Source: Synechocystis salina LEGE 00031
Lineage (GTDB): Bacteria > Cyanobacteriota > Cyanobacteriia > Cyanobacteriales > Microcystaceae
Length of the DNA: 64,000 bases
Assembly (NCBI RefSeq): GCF_015207985.1
Contig: NZ_JADEVV010000006.1
Span: forward strand, 41,463-105,462
Reading direction: 5' to 3'
The notes under the pieces were generated by a model. It was not told the DNA's origin and did not search any database. It saw only the letters and a program-made list of their open reading frames with translations. Below, one piece after another: positions 28,160 to 36,827 of the stretch (the stretch's first letter is position 1; every line of letters starts with the position of its first letter). Made by a program: the position numbers and the translations under genes.

Positions 28160-29245
28160 TTAGGTCGAGCTCACGGAAACTTCAGCGGATTTTTCCACGG
28201 ATTTTTCCGATAGCCCCCGCAGGCGATCGCTACTGGCCTTAATAACACTGGCCAGGGGCACTGCCACCAACAGACCTAAAATCCCCCCCAACTTGCTGCC
28301 CAAAAACAAGGAAACAATAATCCAAGCGGGATTTAAACCAGTGCGGTTCCCCATTAAACGAGGGGAGATAACATTATCATTAATTTGCCCCACAATCACC
28401 GCTGCCAAGAGAATTTTTACCCCCAACCAAAAGTTTTCTAACATCAGCAAAAGACTAATGGTAATAATGCTTAAACCACTGGCAAAAGGAATCAACGTAC
28501 TTAAACCGATGGTGATGGCAAAAAGGATGGCATAGGGAGCCTGGAGTATGGTGAACACCACCATCTGCGCTGCGGTGAGAATGCCGGCTAGAATTGCTTG
28601 GGTGGCAAAATAGCCCTCGAAAGTTTCTCGAATCAGGTTTTGCAAGTCTCTCTGCCAAGGATGGGGAAACCAGCTAAAAATGCCATCCCAAATTGTTTCT
28701 CCCCCGAGGACAAGGAAAATGGTCAGCACTAGTAAAATCAACCCGTTAATACCGGTGCTGATAGTCACCCCCACCAGTCCCAACAGTTGATTGCCAAAGG
28801 AATTGAGAATGCGGCTCAACTTTTCAATTACCTGACTGATCAGAGGTTGGAGGTCTACCTGGAGGTTAGCGTAATGCTCGTTTACCCAGGCTTGTAGTAC
28901 CAGCAGTTGAGCGTTGCCGGAACGGAACCAACCGGGCAAGTTGTCTAGCAGTTGTCCTAATTGATTGATCGCCAGGGGAATGACAATCAGGAGGAAAAGA
29001 CTGATCACAATCAGGGCAATGAGGAGCACACTGGCTACGGCCCAGGGACGTTTTAAGCCTTTTTCCACCAAAATCCTGACGGGGATATCCAGCAAAAAAG
29101 CCAATAGGGCCGCCGCCACCAATAAACTACTGAGGGGTTGCAGAAAACCCATGGCTTTGTAGATTAACCAGCCGTTGAGGAAAAAGAGGGGAAATAGTAA
29201 ACTCAGCCGGAGCCAAGGAGGGGATTGTTTCAGTTCTTCCAACAT
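28160..29245 (-). CDS. AI-2E / PerM family membrane permease
   Basis: A 361-residue polytopic membrane protein of the AI-2E transporter (UPF0118) family, with about seven or eight hydrophobic segments. Typical stretches are ASVLLIALIVISLFLLIVIP near the N-terminus and, towards the C-terminus, IVGQINDNVISPRLMGN followed by GLNPAWIIVSLFLGSKLGGI. Members export autoinducer-2, Na+ or unknown compounds, and the family name alone does not prove the substrate. The C-terminus is Ser/Glu/Lys-rich. The ATG at 29245 is used. It is about 80 bp upstream of queA on the same strand, so the two may share a transcript. Confidence 0.87.
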   Translation of the reverse strand: MLEELKQSPPWLRLSLLFPLFFLNGWLIYKAMGFLQPLSSLLVAAALLAFLLDIPVRILVEKGLKRPWAVASVLLIALIVISLFLLIVIPLAINQLGQLLDNLPGWFRSGNAQLLVLQAWVNEHYANLQVDLQPLISQVIEKLSRILNSFGNQLLGLVGVTISTGINGLILLVLTIFLVLGGETIWDGIFSWFPHPWQRDLQNLIRETFEGYFATQAILAGILTAAQMVVFTILQAPYAILFAITIGLSTLIPFASGLSIITISLLLMLENFWLGVKILLAAVIVGQINDNVISPRLMGNRTGLNPAWIIVSLFLGSKLGGILGLLVAVPLASVIKASSDRLRGLSEKSVEKSAEVSVSST

Positions 29246-29521
29246 GGCAAAGGGAATGGATGGAAATCCAGGGCAACGCAATGTTCACCTACCTTAACCC
29301 AGCCTGGGCCTGCTGGCGATCGCCGATGGAAGCTCTGGTTAATCACCGCCAAGGCAAGGGCCTGTTGGCAAAGTTCCGGTTTGCCCCCTCAATTGATCGA
29401 TAAAACTCCGGCAATGGGGGAGGACTTTTCTCTAGTTTCACTTCCAACTTGGGGGAACTATGCAAGGTCTGAAACACACTCTACGAATTTCGCCAATGGG
29501 AAAAACTTGGCGAAATTGTGG

Positions 29522-30262
29522 CTAATTTTCCGCCAAAAACCGTTGATAACTTTCACTTAGTTCTTTGACCGCCACTTCATAAAACCGTTGGCCGTGTTCG
29601 GGGGTAGCAAGGGCAGGATTGGAACCCATGCGGCCGTCGGAGTAATGCTCTCGGAAATCTTGGGCACTGTAAATACTATGACCTGAAGCAACTTCCGGAT
29701 TTAGCGGCGCTGTTTTAATCGCTTCGGGATAAACAAATTGGGTCAGGGCCACTTCGCTGGGGGTAGCGTGGTGGCCTTCTTGGTCACCGTAGAGTTCCTT
29801 GGCTAACTGATAAACTCCCCTGGCCATGAACCAATTACCCAGGTGACAACGGACATTTTGGCTATGGCCGAGGCTACCCAAATGGTGATAGGCTTCGGAA
29901 AAAGCGGCTTTGAGGGTGGCAATATTCCCTCCATGGCCATTGATAAAGTAAAACCGGCTAAAACCGGCAGGGGCTAAACTGCTGACGTAATCGACGATCA
30001 CCCGGATCAGAGTACTGGGGCGCAGGCTAACACTGCCAGGAAAAGCCAGGTGATGCAAAGCCATGCCCACATTAATGGTTGGCCCCACCATGGCTCCGGT
30101 GGCTTCCCCTACCCCCTTGGCGATCGCCTCGGCACAGATGGCATCGGTACCAATCAGACCAGTAGGGCCGTGTTGTTCGGTGGAACCAATGGGGAAAATG
30201 ATGCCAGGGGAGGATTGTAAATAGCTTTCGACTTCGGGCCAGGTGGAGAGTTGTAATTGCAT
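29522..30262 (-). CDS. Creatininase-family amidohydrolase
   Basis: A 246-residue member of the creatininase family. Metal ligands are visible in IFPIGSTEQHGPTGLIGTDA (Glu, His and Asp), in FINGHGGN (His) and in ATPSEVALT (Glu). Members hydrolyse small amides or lactams (creatinine, and steps in riboflavin/F420 or mycofactocin biosynthesis), so the substrate here is open. The ATG at 30262 is preferred; a non-ATG start at 30277 is also in frame. Confidence 0.85.
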   Translation of the reverse strand: MQLQLSTWPEVESYLQSSPGIIFPIGSTEQHGPTGLIGTDAICAEAIAKGVGEATGAMVGPTINVGMALHHLAFPGSVSLRPSTLIRVIVDYVSSLAPAGFSRFYFINGHGGNIATLKAAFSEAYHHLGSLGHSQNVRCHLGNWFMARGVYQLAKELYGDQEGHHATPSEVALTQFVYPEAIKTAPLNPEVASGHSIYSAQDFREHYSDGRMGSNPALATPEHGQRFYEVAVKELSESYQRFLAEN

Positions 30263-30297
30263 GGTGGGCTTGGGCAAAATGGGCTAACTAGTTCCAT

Positions 30298-30723
30298 CTA
30301 CCTTAAAACAGGTTCGGAGAAAATAGTCTTACCATTCTTTGTTACCCGCAACTGTTGCCGGTTTACCCAATAGGTGTAAGCCCCATTGGTGGCGTAGTAG
30401 GTGCCGCCATCGGTGCTGAGCACATCCATTACATTGATTTGGTCGCCGTTGTTTTTATTCACACCCCGGTAGAAAAATTGTCCGTCGTAGGTTTGACAGA
30501 TATAGGCCAGATAGGTTTTGGTTTCATAGGCTTCCACCACTTCGGCCCTGGGACAACCCCGGATAATTTCCGCTAGTAAAAATGGAGCAGGCAATGGGGT
30601 CAACTCGTTCAGGGGAGGTGCGCTGTAGACCTTCAGTGGAGCTAATGCCAGCGCCGCAATTCCCAGCGTACAAACTCCAAGCCATCGACAACGGCACCTA
30701 AATTTTGCCCAGACCATAGCCAT
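30298..30723 (-). CDS. Small exported hypothetical protein
   Basis: A 141-residue protein with an N-terminal signal peptide (about residues 1-35: several Arg, then WLGVCTLGIAALALAPLKVYSA). The mature part has two cysteines (IIRGCPRAE and AYICQTYDG) that could form a disulfide, and beta-rich segments such as NGAYTYWVNRQQLRVTKNGK. No family recognised. It lies 35 bp before the creatininase-family start on the same strand, so co-transcription is plausible, but a shared role is not shown. Confidence 0.65.
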   Translation of the reverse strand: MAMVWAKFRCRCRWLGVCTLGIAALALAPLKVYSAPPLNELTPLPAPFLLAEIIRGCPRAEVVEAYETKTYLAYICQTYDGQFFYRGVNKNNGDQINVMDVLSTDGGTYYATNGAYTYWVNRQQLRVTKNGKTIFSEPVLR

Positions 30724-30788
30724 TTCCTCAACTGTGCAACAACTGAGTTCAGGCTATCAAAAAATCCCTGGCCAATAAAATTTAAACT

Positions 30789-31406
30789 TTAGTTTTCCAG
30801 AGCAACAACCAAATGGCGATCGCCATCTAAGCTCACTTTCCCCTGGGCCTGGAATTCCCCCAGCAGACGGGTGACCGTTACCCTGGTGGTGCCAATGGCA
30901 TTGGCCAACATTTGATGGGTGAGCCGCACCGATAAACGCAAACCCCCGGTTGTTGGTTGCCCCAACTCCTGGCCCAACAAATTCAACAATCCTTGCAACC
31001 GTTCATCCACCCTTTTATAACCGGCGATCGCCAGTAGAGCTTCTCTTTGTCTTACCTGTTGTAGGGTCTGGTCCAGCACCAGGCGACATAACTTGGCATT
31101 GTTGGTAATCATCTGGAGGGAATAGCCCCGCAGATACACATCCGTCAAAGCCCGAATCTGGTAAGTTTCCCGTTGATTGGCACTGAAATCCAAGCCCACG
31201 AAGCTACCGGGCTGGGCCCAACCCATCAGCACCTCGTCGCCCCCCAGGGTCCATTGACTAACCTGTAAAACCCCCCGATAAATTTGCCAACAACCTTGGT
31301 CTTTGGGCGGCACAATATCACCCCTTTCATAGAACTGTAGGGGCTGGGAGTCTAACCCTACCAACGTATTCAAACCATCGGCGATTGGGGAACTGTTCAC
31401 AAACAT
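30789..31406 (-). CDS. Crp/Fnr-family transcription regulator
   Basis: A 205-residue regulator. The N-terminal ~120 residues have a cyclic-nucleotide-binding-like beta-roll ([35 protein letters not shown]), but the cAMP-binding phosphate cassette (G-E-x-A-L-x-x-x-P-R-A) is not recognisable. Its ligand is therefore uncertain, if it has one. The C-terminal helix-turn-helix is [21 protein letters not shown], typical of the family. It is a candidate orthologue of SYCRP2 of PCC 6803, a homologue of SYCRP1, but this cannot be settled by eye. The ATG at 31406 is chosen over a TTG at 31433. Confidence 0.85.
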   Translation of the reverse strand: MFVNSSPIADGLNTLVGLDSQPLQFYERGDIVPPKDQGCWQIYRGVLQVSQWTLGGDEVLMGWAQPGSFVGLDFSANQRETYQIRALTDVYLRGYSLQMITNNAKLCRLVLDQTLQQVRQREALLAIAGYKRVDERLQGLLNLLGQELGQPTTGGLRLSVRLTHQMLANAIGTTRVTVTRLLGEFQAQGKVSLDGDRHLVVALEN

Positions 31407-31587
31407 AAAACTCAAGCAACCCTCAAAAATCAATCCAGGCGATCGGTCTTAGTCCCCATTGATCAAGCATCTTGTTGGCGCTGCCAAAGCATTACTTTCA
31501 TTGGGCTAGACCCCCCCAAAAGTCAGCATAACCTTTCCCCGCAATTCCCAGGTAAAGACAAAGTTAACAACCGGAAATGTCCACTTC

Positions 31588-32655
31588 CTAGGACTGGGCC
31601 GCGCAGACCGCCGCTCCGATCAGACCCACCTTGGGGTTGAGTACTACTTTGACGGGAATTGTCCCCATTAAGCTTTGCATCCTGCCTTTGTCGCTAAAGC
31701 CTTGCATAAAACTGCCCTTTTCCAGTAGGGAGATAATTTTGGGGGCAATGCCACCGGCAACATAAAGTCCGCCTCGGGGTAGGAATTTGAGGGCAAGATT
31801 CCCGGCTTCGGCGCCATAGGAACCAAGAAAAAGCTCCATGGCCTGGCTGGCTAAATTGTCTGTGCCTTCTAAGGCCGCTTGGGATACGGCCGCCGCTAAG
31901 TCAACGGTTTTGGCTTCTTGCTCTTTTTCCTGGTGCCAGGTTTGGAACAGTTTGTTGAATTGGGCTGATTCCCGTTCTGGGTATTGGTGCCGCAAAAATT
32001 CATAAATCACGGCGATGCCCATGCCCGATACCACCCGTTCAATGGAAACCCGCGACAGGGCATACTGCTGTTTGAGATACTCCAACAATTGCCACTCCAA
32101 TGGCGATCGGGGGGCAAAATCGCCATGGGCTCCTTCGGAGGCAAAAACTCGATAGCGTCCTTGACCCTGGGGAATAACGTAGCATTGTCCCAAGCCGGTG
32201 CCCGCTCCCAAGATGGCGATCGCCCCTGACGGATCCACCGGCGCGGACTGGAGTACGGTTAAATCCTCTGACCCTAGCCCTAAAATGCCGTAGCCCACAG
32301 CGGCAAAGTCATTGATGAGGTCAACCTGGGCAATGGCCAACTCCTGGGCCAGGCGATCGCCGCTGAGATGCCAATCTAAATTGGTGAGGCGACAGGTGTT
32401 ATCGACCACGGGGCCGGCAATGGCAAAACAAGCTTTAGCGACGGAGACCGGATTACCCAGCACAAAGGCCGCTTCTTGGCGGAATTGTTGCACCATGGGC
32501 ACCAGATCGGAAAAAGCTGGACTACTGTAGGTTTGTTCAAACAGGATCACGGGCTGACCCAATCCAGGACTGTCATCTTTCACCGTCACCAGGGCCAGAA
32601 TAGTTTTAGTGCCACCAATATCCCCTGCCAAAAAATTTACGCCCATGACGCCCAT
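31588..32655 (-). CDS. glk: Glucokinase
   Basis: A 355-residue ATP-dependent glucokinase of the bacterial Glk family. The N-terminal phosphate loop FLAGDIGGTKTILALV, the LINDFAAVGYGI segment (with the catalytic Asp), AILGAGTGLGQCYVIPQ and SEGAHGDFAPR all match. It phosphorylates imported glucose, which matters for photoheterotrophic growth of Synechocystis. PCC 6803 sll0593 has the same length. Two in-frame ATGs lie three codons apart (32655 and 32646). The divergent ABC exporter begins about 205 bp away. Confidence 0.94.
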   Translation of the reverse strand: MGVMGVNFLAGDIGGTKTILALVTVKDDSPGLGQPVILFEQTYSSPAFSDLVPMVQQFRQEAAFVLGNPVSVAKACFAIAGPVVDNTCRLTNLDWHLSGDRLAQELAIAQVDLINDFAAVGYGILGLGSEDLTVLQSAPVDPSGAIAILGAGTGLGQCYVIPQGQGRYRVFASEGAHGDFAPRSPLEWQLLEYLKQQYALSRVSIERVVSGMGIAVIYEFLRHQYPERESAQFNKLFQTWHQEKEQEAKTVDLAAAVSQAALEGTDNLASQAMELFLGSYGAEAGNLALKFLPRGGLYVAGGIAPKIISLLEKGSFMQGFSDKGRMQSLMGTIPVKVVLNPKVGLIGAAVCAAQS

Positions 32656-32861
32656 GGCCCCAAAGCCATCAAAAAATTACACAAAACACGGTCTTTTAGC
32701 AGTTTAGGCTACGGGGGAAATGGTCACCAAATAAAAAGCCAAAATTCTCCCATTTCAGCAAGGTTTAGCAACGTTAGCAGTGCAGTTCTTCCCCCTGGGT
32801 CAGAGGAAATTAACCGTTAAATGGGTTAGGATCAAGGCTGTTTTCCCTTTAGGTTCCGTCC

Positions 32862-34604
32862 ATGGCCGCCCCCAGCGTCAAGCAGTTACTTCGTTATTTA
32901 ACTCCCCATTGGCGGGCGATCGGAGCTGGAACTTTTGCCCTGTTTTTGGCCAATGCCCTGGGAGTTTATATTCCTCTTTTGATGCGGGATAGCATTGATG
33001 ATTTAATGCCCCCGTTTGAAGCGTCGGACGTGGCCCGCATTGTGGTGCTGATTGTCATTTTGGCTTCCCTGATGTGGTTTATTCGCATGGCCTCCCGCAT
33101 TTTTATTTTTGGGGTGGGGAGACAGGTGGAATATGAGCTCAAACAGAAAATTTTTGACCATTTGCTCAGGCTAGAACCTCTTTATTTTACTGAAAATACC
33201 ATTGGGGATTTGATTAACCGGGCCACCAGCGATGTGGACAATATTCGCCGTTTGGTAGGTTTTGCGGTGTTGAGTTTGATTAACACCATCTTTGCCTATG
33301 CCCTGACTATCCCGGCCATGTTTGCCCTCCACATTCCCCTCACTTTGTTAGCCATTTCCGTTTATCCATTGATGCTGATGAGTGTTAATCTTTTCAGCGG
33401 CAAATTACGGGATTATCAACTAGAGGTGCAGGAAGAGTTATCCGCCCTGAGTGAACTGGTGCAAGAGGACATGAGTGGCATCAGTTTAATCAAAATTTAT
33501 TCCCAGGAAGATAACGAACGGCAGGCTTTTCAGACAAGAAACCAAAAATTGCTCCAGGCGAACCTGAAGCTGGCCCGCATTAGAAATTTTCTCTTTCCCC
33601 TCATTGAAGGTCTGGCTTACCTGAGCTTGCTCATTTTGCTGGCCTTTGGCACAGGTTTAATTCAAGATGGCAGCATCACCATTGGGGATTTCATTGCCCT
33701 GATTATTTTAGTGGAACGGTTGGTATTTCCCACTGCTCTGCTGGGTTTTACCATCACCGCCTATCAACGGGGAGAAGTGAGCATTCAACGGGTGGAAGCT
33801 ATTTTCCACACCACCCCGAAAATTTTAACTGTGCCCCAACCTTTACCCTTTAGTCCGGCTCGGGCAACGGGAAAAATTACTGCCCGCGGCCTGAGTTATT
33901 GCTACCCCGGCAGCGACCTACCGGCCCTGGAGAAGGTGGATTTCACTGTTTACCCCGGGGAAATGGTAGCCATTGTGGGGCCCATCGGTGCCGGTAAATC
34001 TACCCTGGTTAATGCCTTACCCCGTTTGCTAGATATTGCTCCTGGGCAGGTGTTCATTGATGACTACGACATCACCCAAATTGCCCTCAGCGATCTACGG
34101 TCGGCGATCGCCTTTGTGCCCCAGGATAGCTTTTTGTTCAGCACCACCATTGCCGAAAACATTGCCTACAGTGATCCGAGTCAAACCGACACGGCGATCG
34201 AGCAGGCGGCCCAACAGGCCCATTTAGACCAGGAAATTGCCAATTTTCCCCAGCATTACCAAACCCTAGTGGGGGAAAGGGGCATTACCCTATCCGGTGG
34301 GCAAAGACAACGGGCCGCTTTGGCTAGAGCTTTGATTCTCGATGCACCCCTGCTGGTGCTAGACGACGCCCTTTCCAGCGTGGATAACCAGACCGCTACC
34401 CGCATTTTGCATTACTTAGCCCGCCGCAACAACACAGTGCTATTTGTTTCCCACCAACTGTCCGCCGCCGCCCAAGCTGACCGCATTTTTGTCATGGACC
34501 ATGGCCACATTGTCCAAACCGGCACCCATGAAGAACTACTGCAGAAGTCAGGACTTTATCAATCCCTTTGGCAACAACATGAGTTAGAAAAAGTTTTAAG
34601 TTGA
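32862..34604 (+). CDS. ABC exporter, fused membrane and ATPase domains (half-transporter)
   Basis: A 580-residue ABC half-transporter of the MsbA/MdlB type. Residues about 1-310 are the six-helix membrane domain. The ATPase domain has Walker A GPIGAGKSTLV (about residue 373), Q-loop IAFVPQDSFLFS, signature LSGGQRQRAALARAL (about 477), Walker B APLLVLDDALSSVD and H-loop LFVSHQLSA. It would work as a homo- or heterodimer exporting lipids, peptides or drugs; the substrate is unknown. No partner gene is adjacent. Confidence 0.92.
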   Translation: MAAPSVKQLLRYLTPHWRAIGAGTFALFLANALGVYIPLLMRDSIDDLMPPFEASDVARIVVLIVILASLMWFIRMASRIFIFGVGRQVEYELKQKIFDHLLRLEPLYFTENTIGDLINRATSDVDNIRRLVGFAVLSLINTIFAYALTIPAMFALHIPLTLLAISVYPLMLMSVNLFSGKLRDYQLEVQEELSALSELVQEDMSGISLIKIYSQEDNERQAFQTRNQKLLQANLKLARIRNFLFPLIEGLAYLSLLILLAFGTGLIQDGSITIGDFIALIILVERLVFPTALLGFTITAYQRGEVSIQRVEAIFHTTPKILTVPQPLPFSPARATGKITARGLSYCYPGSDLPALEKVDFTVYPGEMVAIVGPIGAGKSTLVNALPRLLDIAPGQVFIDDYDITQIALSDLRSAIAFVPQDSFLFSTTIAENIAYSDPSQTDTAIEQAAQQAHLDQEIANFPQHYQTLVGERGITLSGGQRQRAALARALILDAPLLVLDDALSSVDNQTATRILHYLARRNNTVLFVSHQLSAAAQADRIFVMDHGHIVQTGTHEELLQKSGLYQSLWQQHELEKVLS

Positions 34605-34668
34605 TTTCGTCCTCGCAATAACTCCTTTTACTGGAAAATTAGTTAAGTTTTAAGTCCATCTCCAACCC

Positions 34669-36675
34669 ATGCGTGAACTGCTCTACTGTGAAGTCCCCAC
34701 CCCTGCCACCGCCGAAGTTGTTGCTTGGCTCCAGGGAACTTGGTCGCCCTTAGTGGGGCAAAAGTTGCCCACTCAACAGGGTTTAAGACTCAGGGGATCC
34801 TCAGGCCAAAGCAGTGAACTATCCATCTTTGTTTGGTCTTTACAAAGAACCACCTATCTTAAATGTGTGCGTTGGGGTGACACCAGCTTCCCTCAAGAAA
34901 CGGTGATCGCCAAGGAATTACGGCGGGCATTAGAACAAAAATTTCCCCCTACCTATCCGGCCCCACCGGCGATCGATCTAGAGCGGCAAAATATTTTCCA
35001 GGCATTGCAAGACCGATATCCTGAAACAGTTAAATTCTTCCAGAAATTTCCCCAGGGGGAATATGACCTCAAACGGGTTTACTGGTGGGAACAACGGTGG
35101 CGGGAAAATGTGGCCAATCCCCAAACACCCAAGCAAGTGATCAGTCAAACTCCTACAGCGAAGGCGTTAGACCCTGCAACCCCTGAGTTTGACCTAATTT
35201 ACCTGGGCGGGGCCCTGGGCTCAGTCCATGCGGCGGTGATGGCTCAATTAGGTTATCGAGTCCTGCTCATTGAACGATTGCCCTTTGGCCGCATGAATCG
35301 GGAATGGAATATTTCTCGGGATGAATTTCAGCGGTTAATTGACTTAAATTTATTCACTCCAGAGGAATTTGAAAGCGTCATTGCTCGAGAATATCGAGAC
35401 GGGTTTAATAAATTTTTTGACGCCTATAATCCCCCCCATCTCAAAGCCAATGTGCTCCACACTCCCACTGTGTTAAACATTGCCCTAGATTCGGCTAAAT
35501 TTTTGGCAATTTGTGGAGAAAAACTCCAAGAAGCGGGAGGGACTATTTGGGACGAAACTGAATTTATAGACGCCACCATTGACCCGAAAAAAGTAGTAGT
35601 CCATTGTCTGAACCTGCAAAATAATCAAACACAACTAGCCCAAGCCAGATTGTTGGTGGATGCCATGGGCACCGCTTCCCCCATTGCTTGGCAACTAAAT
35701 GGCGGTAAAACCTTTAACAGTGTGTGTCCCACCGTGGGGGCCGTGGTGGAAGGCATTGATCCGGTGGTTTGGGATAATGCCTATGGTGATGTGCTCAATT
35801 CCCATGGGGATATTTCCCGGGGTAGGCAATTAATTTGGGAATTGTTCCCCGGAGCAGGGGACGAAATGACCATTTATCTTTTCCATTACCATCAAGTTAA
35901 CCCAAAAAATCCAGGCTCATTGTTGGAAATGTACGAAGACTTTTTCAGCATTTTGCCGGAGTATCGTCGCTGTAATCTAGAAAAGTTAACTTGGAAAAAA
36001 GCTACCTTCGGTTATATTCCTGGTCACTTTAGCACCAGCGCCCAGGACCGCACCATTGCCCTAGACCGATTAGTGGCGATCGGGGATGCCGCTTCCCTAC
36101 AATCTCCGTTGGTATTTACTGGGTTTGGATCATTGGTAAGGAACCTAGCAAAATTGACAGACTTGTTGCACACGGCTTTGCAGTATGACCTGCTCCAAGC
36201 AAAGCAATTAAATCAAATTCGAGCCTACCAAAGTAATATTGCTGTGACTTGGATGTTTTCCAAGGGGATGATGGTGCCGACGGGCAAACAGTTGCCGCCC
36301 CAACAGGTTAACGCCATGCTCAATACTTTTTTTGGCCTATTGGCAGATTCTCCCCCCACGGTGGCGGAAACTTTCATTAAAGACCGCACCACTTGGTTGT
36401 TATTTTCCCGCTTAGCGCTAAAGGCGGCCCGTAAAAATCCCCAACTATTGTTTTGGATTTGGCAGATGGCTGGTACCACGGATCTATTAAAATGGCTGTT
36501 AGTTTATTTTGACTTTTCCCGTCAGGCTTTGCTCAATGCTTTGTTCCGCTTTTGGTATCCCCAGTGGCTAATTAATTCCCGCACTTGGTTGGAAAAGCTT
36601 TCTCCCCAATTATGGTTTTCTCTGTTGTGTTTCGGTTATCAAATTCAACCAAAATTAGCTCAACAATCTAAGTAG
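34669..36675 (+). CDS. cruA: CruA-family lycopene cyclase-like flavoprotein
   Basis: A 668-residue protein with a dinucleotide-binding region in mid-sequence (FDLIYLGGALGSVHAAVMAQ, about residues 176-195, with GGALGS in place of a classic GxGxxG). The diagnostic FGRMNREWNISRDEFQRL motif follows. A further FAD-contact-like stretch is AIGDAASLQSPLVFTGFGS. CruA and CruP are lycopene cyclase-type flavoproteins first described in Chlorobi and Synechococcus PCC 7002. The FGRMNREWNISR sequence points to the CruA branch (PCC 6803 sll0147), whose cyclase activity in Synechocystis is debated. The first 170 residues are a separate region of unknown role. Confidence 0.7.
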   Translation: MRELLYCEVPTPATAEVVAWLQGTWSPLVGQKLPTQQGLRLRGSSGQSSELSIFVWSLQRTTYLKCVRWGDTSFPQETVIAKELRRALEQKFPPTYPAPPAIDLERQNIFQALQDRYPETVKFFQKFPQGEYDLKRVYWWEQRWRENVANPQTPKQVISQTPTAKALDPATPEFDLIYLGGALGSVHAAVMAQLGYRVLLIERLPFGRMNREWNISRDEFQRLIDLNLFTPEEFESVIAREYRDGFNKFFDAYNPPHLKANVLHTPTVLNIALDSAKFLAICGEKLQEAGGTIWDETEFIDATIDPKKVVVHCLNLQNNQTQLAQARLLVDAMGTASPIAWQLNGGKTFNSVCPTVGAVVEGIDPVVWDNAYGDVLNSHGDISRGRQLIWELFPGAGDEMTIYLFHYHQVNPKNPGSLLEMYEDFFSILPEYRRCNLEKLTWKKATFGYIPGHFSTSAQDRTIALDRLVAIGDAASLQSPLVFTGFGSLVRNLAKLTDLLHTALQYDLLQAKQLNQIRAYQSNIAVTWMFSKGMMVPTGKQLPPQQVNAMLNTFFGLLADSPPTVAETFIKDRTTWLLFSRLALKAARKNPQLLFWIWQMAGTTDLLKWLLVYFDFSRQALLNALFRFWYPQWLINSRTWLEKLSPQLWFSLLCFGYQIQPKLAQQSK

Positions 36676-36827
36676 ATTAGTGTGACATTAAGGAAAAAAT
36701 GTTTGCTCCAGCACATTCACCAGGGCAGACATTGCTGTTAATCTAATTATGGGAATGTGTCCAGCACCAAAGTTCTCAAAACGCTAGGCTAGGCCCATGG
36801 CGATCGCCTGAGAGAGTTGAATTGACA